Below, piece by piece: positions 1-12,200 of a stretch of DNA of 64,000 nt. Under the pieces are notes generated by a model, which saw only the letters and a list, made by a program, of their open reading frames with translations, searched no databases and was not told where the DNA came from. The DNA is taken from contig NMRB01000159.1 in assembly GCA_002633025.1 (NCBI GenBank), positions 393,923 through 457,922 on the forward strand. The letters are read 5' to 3'. The position numbers were made by a program, and so were the translations under genes. This DNA comes from Notospermus geniculatus. Lineage: Eukaryota; Nemertea; Pilidiophora; Heteronemertea; Lineidae. Every line of letters begins with the position of its first letter. The stretch's first letter is position 1.

Positions 1-201
1 TGTCCCTTATAAAGTGCTGGAGCACCCTTCCCGTCCGAGCCTGTCCATGAAGTTCGTAAAAAGACTGTAAAAAGTTGCCACTCCGTTCGCACAGTTTGAA
101 TCCGTTCGGCAACATTTTCAAGAACGTACTCGTGAGAACTAGCTCAGTGTGATGGGGGAACATTGCAGCTAAAGCACAACATGTCAATGTACACACAATA
201 C

Positions 202-297
202 CTGAGGTGTCCGCTGCTGGACTTGGTTTCTTTGCCCTCACAGCTGGTTTGGGTGGAATGAGGCTCGGTTTCTCCTTGGTAATTGCAGGTTTCCCAT
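202..297 (-). CDS. CARMIL: CARMIL exon 18 (proline-rich tail)
   Basis: The exon reads [20 protein letters not shown] then [17 protein letters not shown] and KPSP repeats resemble the vertebrate CARMIL tail, which carries SH3-type myosin-I ligands. Two in-phase acceptors lie nine bases apart (exon start 297 or 306; the longer form adds DVP). The donor is GTATTG. The gene continues below the window start. Confidence 0.8.
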
Positions 298-3200
298 CTG
301 GAACATCTGGAAACATAATGAAATGGTCCATGGACCACGTGCTCACCTGGGTGAACGTGAATGTACCAGAAGAACAAATGACAAATGTTCAATTGAAATA
401 GGAATAATGAGATCAAGACGTCGCCATTATCGCCATTCTACGTCTTCATTTTAAGGGAAAAGCACAAAAAAATGCAGAAATTTTCATATGCCACAAGATG
501 ATGTAAATTTTGATGCCAGGCGACCAAAACAAAAGGGTTGTTTTCACGTCAGAAATAAATGGAAATAACGTTAGAAAACAGAAAGTTCGCTCGCACCGCT
601 CACAGCGCCACGTCGTGACGTTAGTTCCTCCGGTTCCCCATTCAGGAGTAAAGAATGGAAATTCCAAAAGAGAAGAAAACTTTCCAAGGTCCAGGGGGAA
701 CCCTGCATGTGGAACCTGAGGTAACTGGCAATACATTAAAATACCTGGAGCTTGTGATGCCCGTTTATGTTGTCGCACACTTGGTATAGGTCTTGGTAGT
801 TTTGGTGCAGTCTCTTTGCTGCTGTCGGCACTATTACTACCAGCACCACCATTTTCCAAGTTTTCCTGAAAAAGACGGAGATAACAGCTGAATCTGATCG
901 TCCTGAAGCAGCACTGATTTATGTAGAGCAGCATGAATAACATGGGGATGGTCCCAATGCACGATCTTCATACCGGTACTTTGCCCTGAAAGGGACTTTC
1001 ATTTTCGTCATTGATGTACCGGCAAACCTAATCTGCGACGCGGTGCTGACTATCAACTAAGTCATAACTGCGTCATTGAAAGTGAGGCTAACATTGTTTT
1101 CCAATTAATTCTGAATAGCACACGCTGTTTCTAGGCCAAATATAACTAAAACATTGCACTCAATTTCTGATTTTACTTTTCTATCATTAAGTACAGAAGT
1201 GCTAAAATATATCTTATTGCTTTTGAGCAAAAAGCTCTGCGGGAACATGATGAATTTAATCGATAAAGTTGACCATTTTAGCGTAAACGACAGGCGAATG
1301 GTCGACGTCATGGGTTGTGAATGACGCATTTTTTGTAACGTCAGAATGACGCATGACGCCTGATGACGTTCAACAATCGCACTTGTGTTTTAACCTGGTT
1401 GATGATCAGCGCCTCCTTTTGTTTGTCGGTACCCCATTGAGGAATCTGATTTGTGATCCTTGAGAAAATGGAGAAAGCTACAAAGCTGCAAATTGCAGCG
1501 ATTATTCTGTTCAGCACAACAAATAATCCCTGCAATTTGCAAGTGCATAGCTTTTTCCGTTTTCCCAAGGATCACAACTCAATTTTTCATTTGACGAAAA
1601 TGAACAGCCCCTTTCACACAAATTCAGTTTAATTTGCTAACTTCATATTGCTTCAAACTAGCTACAGACAGGTTGAGTGGAAAAGGAATTCAGGATACCT
1701 CCCACAGAGGCAGATCCACGATTCTGGTAAAGGGGGGCACAGAAGGCCACAGGCGGACCGATGAAGGTGAGTGTTGAAATCGCGAAGCCATGGTAGGGGG
1801 TCTGGGGGCTCTTCCCCAGAAAAATTTGAAATCTAGAAGGCCATTAGTGCGATTTCCCAGCATCTGAGGGACAAAGTACAAGGCAATTCTGCGGCACTTT
1901 GAAAAAGGGCAATTTTTCTAACGTTGGTCACCGAAAAATAGGGGGGGGGCACGGGGCCAGGTGTGCTCCCCCTGGATCCTCGCCTGTCCCAACAACTCTG
2001 ATGACACACACTTGAACAAGCATGGGAAGAGATATTTCCGGGGTGTCTTTCGCAGTTTTGCTTTGTACATTTCCACAGTGAGTGGGTATCAATTCCCACC
2101 AACTTGCCAGGAGACCGTATTTGAAAAGGAATCTTCATCAAGAGGAAGCAACAGAACTCAAACACCCTTACCAAATTTTTGGTCGCACTTGCTCTCTTTT
2201 CCCTGGCTTCCTGTTTCTTGGCCATCTCCGCCATAAGGCCGCCGCCAATGCCCATACCAAGTCCACCCATGCCAGGCAAGACCGTTTTTGGCACACCAGC
2301 CGGCCTTCTCGGTGCAGCAGGCTCAGGTTCTGGTTCCTTCGCTTCTTCAGATATGAAAGGAGTATATATTGACAACAAGGCATCAGAGAAGCTGTGTCCC
2401 CCGCAGGTTTGCTATTTGATGCGGGGCCATATTGAAGTCACCAAGTATGTAGGCCTATTGGATACAGTTTGTTGGTTTTGGCCACCTGGAGGCCAAGCCA
2501 AGAATCGAATCGGACCGAAACTTGGTGTCGTACATGTAGGTCATCTGACCTAGGGGTCATCCAAGTTTCAGATCAATAGCTCCAGCGGTTACGAAACGTG
2601 CCCTGCTAACGGACAACGACGGATGGACGACAGACGACGACGACGGACGCCGCGCAGGACGATAAAAGCTCACGAGTGAGCTAACAATATGATGTAGGCC
2701 TACTGTAGTTGTGCATGTGTGGGTGGCATGCAGATCAGTGTAGCTACACGGCGGTGTATGTGCGTCTGACATCATCGCTGGGCCTATTTTATGCCAGCAC
2801 TGGGTATGTACACAGTACAGTGCACTGTGCAACAACAGAAAACAAACCCGGTGTGGAATGTCACCAAATGTTCTCCAAAGTACACCAGTTGTAACCAACT
2901 TAGCTTAGGCCTAGTGGCAGTTTTCCGATCATGAAGAGGTCAATAAATAGTTTGCAGCGAAGATTTAGTGTAATGACCAAGAGAGGTATATGTCAGTTAT
3001 GAGCAATCTGGGTCAAGTCATTCCCAAGTTGCAGGACCTCAATGATTGTTGGGTTATGCTGCCTGGCGGCCATATTGGATGTCCGATTGGGCCATAACTT
3101 CACATGCACATAAAGGTCATCTAGAGGTAGCCACATAGCACATTTGAGCGTTGTAGGTCAAGTCGTTCCTGAGTTATAGCACATTTCATGATTTTCGGGT

Positions 3201-6200
3201 TGCGCCACCTGGCGGCCATATTGGAAGTTTAATGCATTTCTGCGCTTCACCCTAGAAAAGTGACTTTTATTCAGTTCAGAAGGTGCATGACGTGTGAGTG
3301 AGTAAAATAATGTCATGAATGTGGAAACTGATGTGAGACGACTGGTTTACGGCAAATCGCGACATTGCAATTTGGTTGTCGTTCTGTATTCGTTGGAAGT
3401 TAAAAGTATAAGAAAAACACTGGTAAGGTTTTCATTTATTGTTCTGTTTACAGTTCAACTATTGATGCAGAGATTATATTTAATTAAGGTCACATTTTTT
3501 GCTAAATCGACGAACATATCTGGAGCGTGACCTCGTTTCCTGGCGGCATGTTGTGTAAGATGAGTACATTGCACACTGTGTAAGTGGTAACCATATGTCG
3601 AGGTTGGTGTTGTGGACGACGGACGAGACCCGTTTGTAAGTCCCCTGCAGTCTCTGCGGGGGACAATTAGAGTAGACGTCTTTTACTGGACACCTTTCAG
3701 CAGGAGGATAATGTTCTAACAAGAGGCCCATGTGCCTGGCACTCAGCTGATATACTAGGCCAAGTTCATACTAAAATTTGACAAAAGTTTGTGCGTCTGT
3801 TTGTTTGTTCGCGATTTTCTCCAAGACTGACAAACGGATCGCCTCCAAACTTGGTATGCACACTCAGACCGACCTAGGAAGTGTCCTTACGTAGCCCAAA
3901 TTTTGATATGACATATAGTTTTCGAAAGATATTAACAAAAGTAACAATGCTGTTTAGGCCTTTTGATGTCATGACATCACCGAGATTGCCGTCGCGTCAT
4001 CCATGACGTCAGCAACGTCATGTGCGACGGTCAAACGGGTATGACATCATTACACCCCAAAGCACTCCCAATATGACGTGATGCGTGCGTCTCGCATGAA
4101 TTTAACAGTTCAACCACTGAACGGGTATTGCCTAGTGTGATAAAAGGGCTATGCTCTTAAGAGCTGCCTGAGCAAAATCCTGCTTTCATATGGTGTCACC
4201 GTACTACTCTGGTGTAATGGATTACCACCCAAATATGTTATGTAATCATTCAGTGATATAATGCATGTACAGCAGGACACTGAGAGAAAAACCATCAAAA
4301 AATTGACAAGTAGTCTGTTTTTTCTCAAGAGGGATGCCCAATCAGCAAGTAAAGTATTCAACATGGGCAAAGTGCCAAGCTTGGAAATGTGTGGGAGACA
4401 GTGGCCTGGCACTTTGCCCATGTTGAATTTAGGGTGCCATGTTGAAGTTAGGGTGCCCCGGTTGAGGTTAGGGTGTCATGTTGAAGTTAGGGTGCCCATG
4501 TTGAAGTTAGGGTGAATCATACTTTTCAAAGTGTACTCACCTTCCACTGGTTTTTCTGTCACTTCTTCAATAGGTTCATCTTTTTTAGTCTCTTTGACTG
4601 GAGTCGGTGTTTTAGTTTCTTCCTTCTGCTTCTTCCTACCCAGTAAACCTCCGAGGCTGAAACCTATTTTTGACGGGCTGAAAGAAACATTATCCCCTTC
4701 AGGCATAAGGCTAAGAAATCATTCACGCGAATTTTGAGCGTTGCGATGCTGCAACCTTTGTCCGTGACCAACGCCGCGGAAACAAACAATGCTTTCGAGC
4801 GTCTGCCGTGCGAAAATCGCCTGAATGGATTCTTAGCCTAAGAATTTAAAGGAGCCCGGTATTGCGACTTTTTCTCGACAGCCGGCGCCACTCTCCAACC
4901 CAAGGAACTAAATCTACATTTTGGCAAATGACCCGATTTACTGCGTACATTTTGTAATGGATTTTTGTAGTTCATGTTGCTGCTGCTAGGTGGCTCCCTC
5001 TACGTCGGCAGTCAAATTACCCATTAGAGATCGCATACCGTGCTCCTTTAATTTAAGAATCAAGATACATATAAAATTTTAAGGGTCAAAACATTTTGCT
5101 GCAGTAATTTATGAGATGTGTGCAAAAGTCATTTTCCAAGATGGCCGCCTGGTGGCCACATTTGAAATCCAATTGGGCCAAAATTGGGTACACATTGGAT
5201 AGGCGAACTGTCGTTAGGGGTTTGTCTTCTGGNACCAGTACACCGAAACGTTGTGTTCATCATGATCACGTTTTTTTTAAAGCCAGGAGTACTTTACTCA
5301 TCTTGTATTTAGTGAGTGCGTGCGCTACTCTCCTGGCCCCTGTAAAGTGGCGTATCTTACCAGAGAAGGATACGCCATAACTGGGTAATGACACCTCACC
5401 AAAACTGTATAATGAGACCTGGAAAGATTCTGATGTCACGCCTGCATTGAAAACGGTGGCAATCTCATCCTGTTTTGCATGCTGATTGTGAGCTTTATTT
5501 GCGCATTTAAATAGACAGTTTTCAATTGCTTGCGTATTTGACGGATGATAACAATATTGTAGTGCGAACAGTCCGCATCTGGAGCTTTTTTGGCATGCGT
5601 ATGTTATGTCTTGTGCAAGATTTCACTTGCGTTTTTCACCAAGTCCTATACTTATCAGCTTCACCAGCACCGGCCAATCAGATTCACAAACACGATAGGC
5701 ATGACCTGTCCTAACACATGCAAAAGTCCAATGTAAAATTGTTGGGACCGGGTACCAGTCTAAGGCATCTCTAGGAGATACATGTACATGCAATCATCGG
5801 TAGGAGAGGGAAGTCTTGAGGGGGGAGGGGGTACAGAAGGGAGAATGGATTGGAGCAGAGGTGTACAGCAACACAATCGCCACTTTGACCTCGGAAAGAA
5901 GTCTTGGTAAGATACAACGTAAAATTTTGATTAACCCCGACAACGACTTGGCTCTTACCCATTACCTTTTTTCTTTACCATCAGTCTTTTCCTCCTTTGT
6001 TTCTTTACTTTTTAGGCTAAATGATGATTTTCCTGATTTTTTCGTTTGTTTAGGAGTACTCTCCCTGGAATGGAACAAAGCAGAGGAGGGGAGTGATCAG
6101 ATGGCGGAACAGCCAGCACCCCGTTGTAGTGCAAGGAGTATTTACACACCATAACAGGCAGCAGGCATGGAAAATGACGGATACCTTCATTAGTCATCAG

Positions 6201-9200
6201 AAGCCATATCCGAACCCCAGGAGTACATATGTTTAAAGTTTTGATGCAATAGGTACATGTAGCTAAAGTCGCTACAAAACATTCAAACCTAGCAATTTTA
6301 GACAAACTTTGACCTCTGTGACCTTAAAAAGTAGGTCAAATCAAAAACTCAAGTAGCATGTTCTCTATTCTTATTAACTCTTTGAGTGCCGGAAATACAG
6401 GTTTTAGACCACTTTTCCCATCAAAATTTCAGGCAAAAAAAAATTCAGATAGACACCCCAAACTGGCCTCATTGTGTTTGTTTCTACTTCTTCTTTCAAC
6501 AAAACAACCATCAAAACAGAATTTGTGGGGGGAACATTTTCTAAAAAGTGATCACAAAAACTGTATTTTTTGCAAAAAACGCCAATTTTTGCCCCAAAAT
6601 GAGGTGCAGCACAGCCACCAAGCCTCCCACAGTCCCAAACACCACATAATTCCATTGCCCACAGTCAGAGAGCCATACAGAACAGTATTAGAGATTGGTG
6701 AGACATCTGGTGTTCATCTGGTGAACTGAAATGTCCCTAAAACACACTGACGTACCAGTACGTCTTTGGCACTCAAAGAGTTAAATATACCTGTGATAAA
6801 AATTAGACGCAGATCTTTTGCTCATGCAGTCACAGTCACAGAGATATAGCATAGCCAAAACACGACAAACCAAAACTAAAGTTGCCAAGCACAGCATACC
6901 GTAAAGCGAAATATTTTCGCGTCCTAAATGTTGGCGAATGGCCTAAAAATGCAGCATTCGCGGGGATAAATATTCGCGGTAAAGGTCCTTATAGAAATTT
7001 TCTGCGGGGAAATATATTCGCGAGTGTCGCACTCTGAATAATGAAGAAGATCGACGCAACACTCAGGAACCAGGAAGCTGAATATCCTGGCACGATCTGT
7101 ACTATCAACTGCATACCACAATGCTTGTTATGTGTAAACACTCGTTCCGGGCATCTGGGAATGACGTCAGGATGGGAATCCCCACGCTGCATTGGTCAAC
7201 TGGTGCTGATGACTCATCAATATAGAGGATGTGCAGCGACGATTGTGACGTCACTGCCGCGACGAGATGCCGCCATGTTGGACGTCACGTCCAACGCATT
7301 CGTAGCTTCAGATGACGTCCAACATGGCTGACGTGCGAATTATGACGTCAATGATGACGTCACGTGAAGTTCCTCTATAGGATTTAGCGGGGAACAAAAT
7401 TCGCGTTGCGTATGGCAGGTGTCGACGGTCATTTGCATTCACGGAGAAAAGATTTAGCGAGTGCCGCAGCAATTCGCGATTTTTGCGAGAATTTTTCCCC
7501 GCGAACATATTTCGCTTTACGGTAAGCCCTTTTGGTGTGTTCGTGGGTGCCACGATGCCCAACTGGGCTAACAAAAAGATCACATAAAGTTGGAGTAGAA
7601 GAACTGGAATAGGTTTGGCAAAAAAGATTGTGGTGAGGGATTTTAGGCTAGAACTGGCAAATATTACAAAGCACATATGCAATACATGTGGCAAAAGCAT
7701 TCAGTTGGACATTTCCAGGCTAAAAAGGAAAATTTTGGAAAAAATCAACGAATTTACATTGTTTGTTCGTCATTTTGTTGTATTGTTGGCAGCACATGTA
7801 TAAGGTGTACTGGATGCACGCTTGCAAATTCCTACATGTTTATTTTCTTTCAAATTTTGCCACTTGAATTTGGTGAAAAAAATTATCCAACATTTGTTTC
7901 GACGGAGAAGATTAAAGCGAATCGAAAGCGAAAAAATTTGATTTAGAAATAGAATTTGAAAGGGGACGAATTTTCAGCAAAAAATGTAAACAAACTTCTC
8001 CAGAATGTCAACAAAGAAATTTTCGTGCATTTTCATTGGCTGAATTTTGTGTTTACAAACACCAGCCAAATGTAAACAAAATCCGCTATCAATTCGCTTT
8101 AAGCCAACAATACAAAGCAATGGACAGTTTTGAACAACTCAATCTCCTTTCCCAAGCATATCAAATGGAAATACATAACAGAGAAAGAAATACGTATTCC
8201 AGGTTTTAATCAGTAATTAAACTTACTCGAATTTAGGTGTATCCTTCGATTCTTCTGGCTTATCAGGTAACGGCACAAACTCCCGACTGACTTTTGGTGC
8301 TTCAAAGAATGCATCCATGCCTTCGTCCACTCTGTCGCCATTTTCACTCTCTGTAGTCTGTGGTCGTGTTGACGGTCGGGTTGACGGTCGCGTTCGACAA
8401 GCCTTTGGGCGGCCTTTTGTAACACTTGTGGTACCCAAGGTTGGCTGGTGTGTAGATATCACTGGTAGGTCGAAGACCACGTCAGAACGCTCAGCTGGAA
8501 AACAGAAGTACATGTATAATCACTTACAAACTCCTCCTAAACAATGGGGAACCGGAGCGCCCAAAGGAGGCGCTGGGGAACAACTCGGTTTTAACACAAA
8601 AGCGCATGCGCTGCAACGCTGAAAACGTCACTGACATTGCGCATCGTTCGTGCGCAAGGCATCATTCAAAATCAATGATGTTGCTCTTCGGTCTGTTGCT
8701 TACGCTAAAATAGTAAATTTTATCAATGAAATTCAACATATTCCTGCTGAATTTTTGTTTTGAAAACATTCAGATGCATTAAGGCAGTCCTATACTTGAT
8801 GATGAACGTGTAAAATTCGAAATTCAATGGACTACTTCAGGTGTATTAGGGCTAGAAGTAGGATGTAGTTTTAGAATTAAATGGCAGATAACGTTGGTTT
8901 GACTTTCGACGTCATAGTTTTAACTGAGTTGTTCGTCAGCGCCACGTCACGGATTAGTTCCGCCGGTTCCTCAGTGGTTTGGCTGAAAGTTACATGGGGT
9001 TCATAGGAACACAGATTTTGTCCGATTCGGGATCGTAAGAATAGCGAACCGCCCGAGTGACGTCGGACGTGTCAATTTCATTGTGTTTGTCCGACCCTGC
9101 TTTTGTCCTGTCTCACCATCGACAATGTGATCACTCAGTAAAGTCTACTTGTTATCTAATATTTGTCCGACCTTCGCTGGTAAAAATAGAAACCGGGCGG

Positions 9201-12200
9201 TATGCTATTGAATAAATTTACTCTGCCATTGTCATATCCGGAAAAGCAGGGGTTGAAAACGGGCCAGATACGTGCACCAATGACACACGGATTATAATCA
9301 GACTACTATCACCCATTCCCACATAACCCATTCTCACCATCTGCCTTTCCATCAGACACATCGACCTTCACTTTCACGGGCTCCTTTGGTTTGCGAACTG
9401 TAAAGAAATATCAAGATACGTTGAAATATCAGCCATGAGTGCATAAAACAAGAGCAAACATTTATTGCTGTACTCTTAAGCTACTCTTCCATGAGGTGGG
9501 AGTGGACACGGAGGCAGTGGTGGTGGCAGGCGCTGGTGTTGTGTTTCCAAGAAACAGACACGGGAGTTTTCACGCTGTTTGAGTCTTCGGTCGGTGGAGC
9601 CTGTTTCAACTTCCAGCATTTCTTTATTACCAGGGAAATTCCCAGAATATGATGACGCAATACCGTGCGGGCACGTAAAAAATCGCTGCATGAAGGATTC
9701 GAAAAAACGCATCTGCGCCCATCCATCCACTCCGCAGCTGCACCTGTGTCGTGGAAACAGCTAAAGGGAAATACGTTGGATCGATTTTTTCTGCTTGTGC
9801 CCACCTCTGCGCCCGCAACGCCTCGTGGAAAAGCAGCTTGATGTGGAATGCACTTCACAAGATTTCAATGGCATAGCCAGCCCACATCGTGGAAAACCTC
9901 GGTCAAATTTTAACATCTTTTCAAAATTTCGAAATTTCCCAGTCAATTTTAAAGATTTTCCACAAAATAGAGGGGGCACGGGCCGGGTGTGCCCCCCCTG
10001 GATCCGTGCCTGCCATCGAAGGGGTTCGATGGGGTGTGCAGTTGAGGGGAAATCTTTAATGAGAGAAAACCTCCAATTTGAAAAATAGTGCCAATTGCAC
10101 GCGCCCGCTTGGCAGGACGGAAGTCATGTCAGACGCTACATGTACATCACAACCCCATATACAAGCTCAAATCTTTTGACCAACATATTCAAAACCTAGA
10201 TCTGAAGATCGATCTTGGACACCAATGTCTAGGCCAAGGTCATTGTTGATGTGACTTGCAACGATGTGGGTCACAGAAGAGCCATTCCTTTCTCTGAACA
10301 GTGTCCTCCACTTCATCTTATTCCATGTCGAGATTACCATCGTCTTCAGCTTGTTAGATTGCTTCTAATACTTCATCTTTGATCTTTTCATAAATTGTGC
10401 CTAGTGTGTGCAAACCAATACAATGCAACCATCATCATTTTAAGCATGTTGAAAATTCTCCGAAATTATCAAATGGGTTTACAGTGGCGGATCCAAGGGG
10501 GAACGTGCCCGGCCCCCCTCCCCGTTCAGCCGCCGAGCAGCAAAAATTTTGAAAGGCATATAATCAGAACCCTGATTTTCAGTATAGGTGCCAGGAAATT
10601 GCGTTTCCAGCACTTTGCGCCTTCGGGGCTCAGGGCATGGGGTTTGCCCATTCCACGCCCCCCCCTTTGGCAACTCCTGGATCTGCCACTGGGTTTACGC
10701 CTGTGCAGTTGAAATATGTGACCAGTCGCCGCAAAACCAGTACTAAGTCGTTCTGAAGTTGGCAGGCTGAGACCAACGTTTTGTCAGTTTCAGTAGGCCT
10801 GGCTGCAAACTTTTTTTTCTAACCGATATATCCATTACGACCAACTTTTTTTCCCTAACCTATATAGCAAAAGCTAATCCTAATCTTAATCCTAATCCTA
10901 ACACTACTGCTAACATTAACCCTGACCCTAACCCTAACCCTTACACTTACCCAACCATTCACTGCGTTAATTTCATTTCGTTAGGCCCCGATTACATACA
11001 TGTAGAAGTATACGGTATACGAAAACGTCGGTTAACAAAGGCTTCAAATGGATTCACGACCGTGTAGCCATTTTTTAGTGGCGTTTTCGTATACCGTATA
11101 CCGTATACTTCTATGTAATAGGGGCCTAATGGATACAGTGGTTAGGAATCTACAGTGGTGTGAATTAATGTTCGAACAGAGGGAATTCAGCTTTTCATTA
11201 AAGGCAGAATCTTTGTATCGCTCGCAACTGTAAGATGAAGTTGGATCAGATAGACAATGATATCCTACATCAATTCCAGCAAAAAACACTTTTGATTAAG
11301 TCACTTCATAAGTATTGCAAAATATCAAAATCGTGGGAAATCTCGAGAAAATGATAAGTTGAATATCTGCTATGTGCGAATCAATATCAACATTCAAACA
11401 GCACCAGATTATACCCCAATTCAACATGTTATTGCAAGAGAAAAAAGTCCACAAAATATCCGGACGAAATGTTGATAATAGCAAATCTCATGAAATAGTC
11501 AAATTTCGATATTTCACCATTCTCGTGATATGCAGTATCTGAATTCAGCGAAAACATATCAGACTAGAGGAGTGCATTCTAGGACTGACTCCAAATAATT
11601 TTGGAATACCGAAGTGACAAACTTTGCCTTTAATGAAAAGCTCAATTCCCTCTGTTCGAATATTAATTCACACCACTGTATACCGGTTAGGAAAAAAAGT
11701 CCGCGGCATGGCTTATTGTCTGTCTTTTGTAAAATCTGAGTGATTACATTTCTTCCTGGAGTTATTTTGGTTCATCCTGGTTCATATCATATCTTGTGCA
11801 ACTTAAAGCGAATCGACAGCGGATTTTGTTTACATTTGGCTGGTGTTTGTAAACACAAAATTCAGCCAATCAAAATGCACGAAAATTTATTTGTTGACAT
11901 TCTGGAGAAGTTTTGGCATTTTTGACATTTTGGAGATTTTTTTGCTGAAAATTCGTCCCCTTTCAAATTCTATTTCTAAATCAAATTTTTTCGCTTTCGA
12001 TTCGCTTTAATACGGCTTTTGCTGTGACGGGTCACATGTGGGGGAGTAAGCGTTGTTAGTGGTGTTATAGGCAGGAACTGCTTGGGTCGTTTGGAAACGC
12101 TGCATAAAAAATACTGCAGGAGCTCAACCAAAGGACACCATCTTGGATAATTGAGGGCTTTCTCAGAAATTGTATCCACCTATCTATGCATCAAATTTTG

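Noticed and set aside
1833-2378. A 181-codon minus-strand ORF starting [20 protein letters not shown]
   Set aside because: It is CARMIL exon 16 with intron read through on both sides; the real exon is 2172-2344.
9476-9858. Overlapping minus-strand ORFs of 84 and 125 codons as possible extra CARMIL exons
   Set aside because: No Pro/Lys-rich or CARMIL-like content, no paired splice sites in phase with exons 11 and 12.
10865-10955. A true telomere end
   Set aside because: The CCCTAA tract is short, degenerate and internal, with ordinary intron sequence on both sides.
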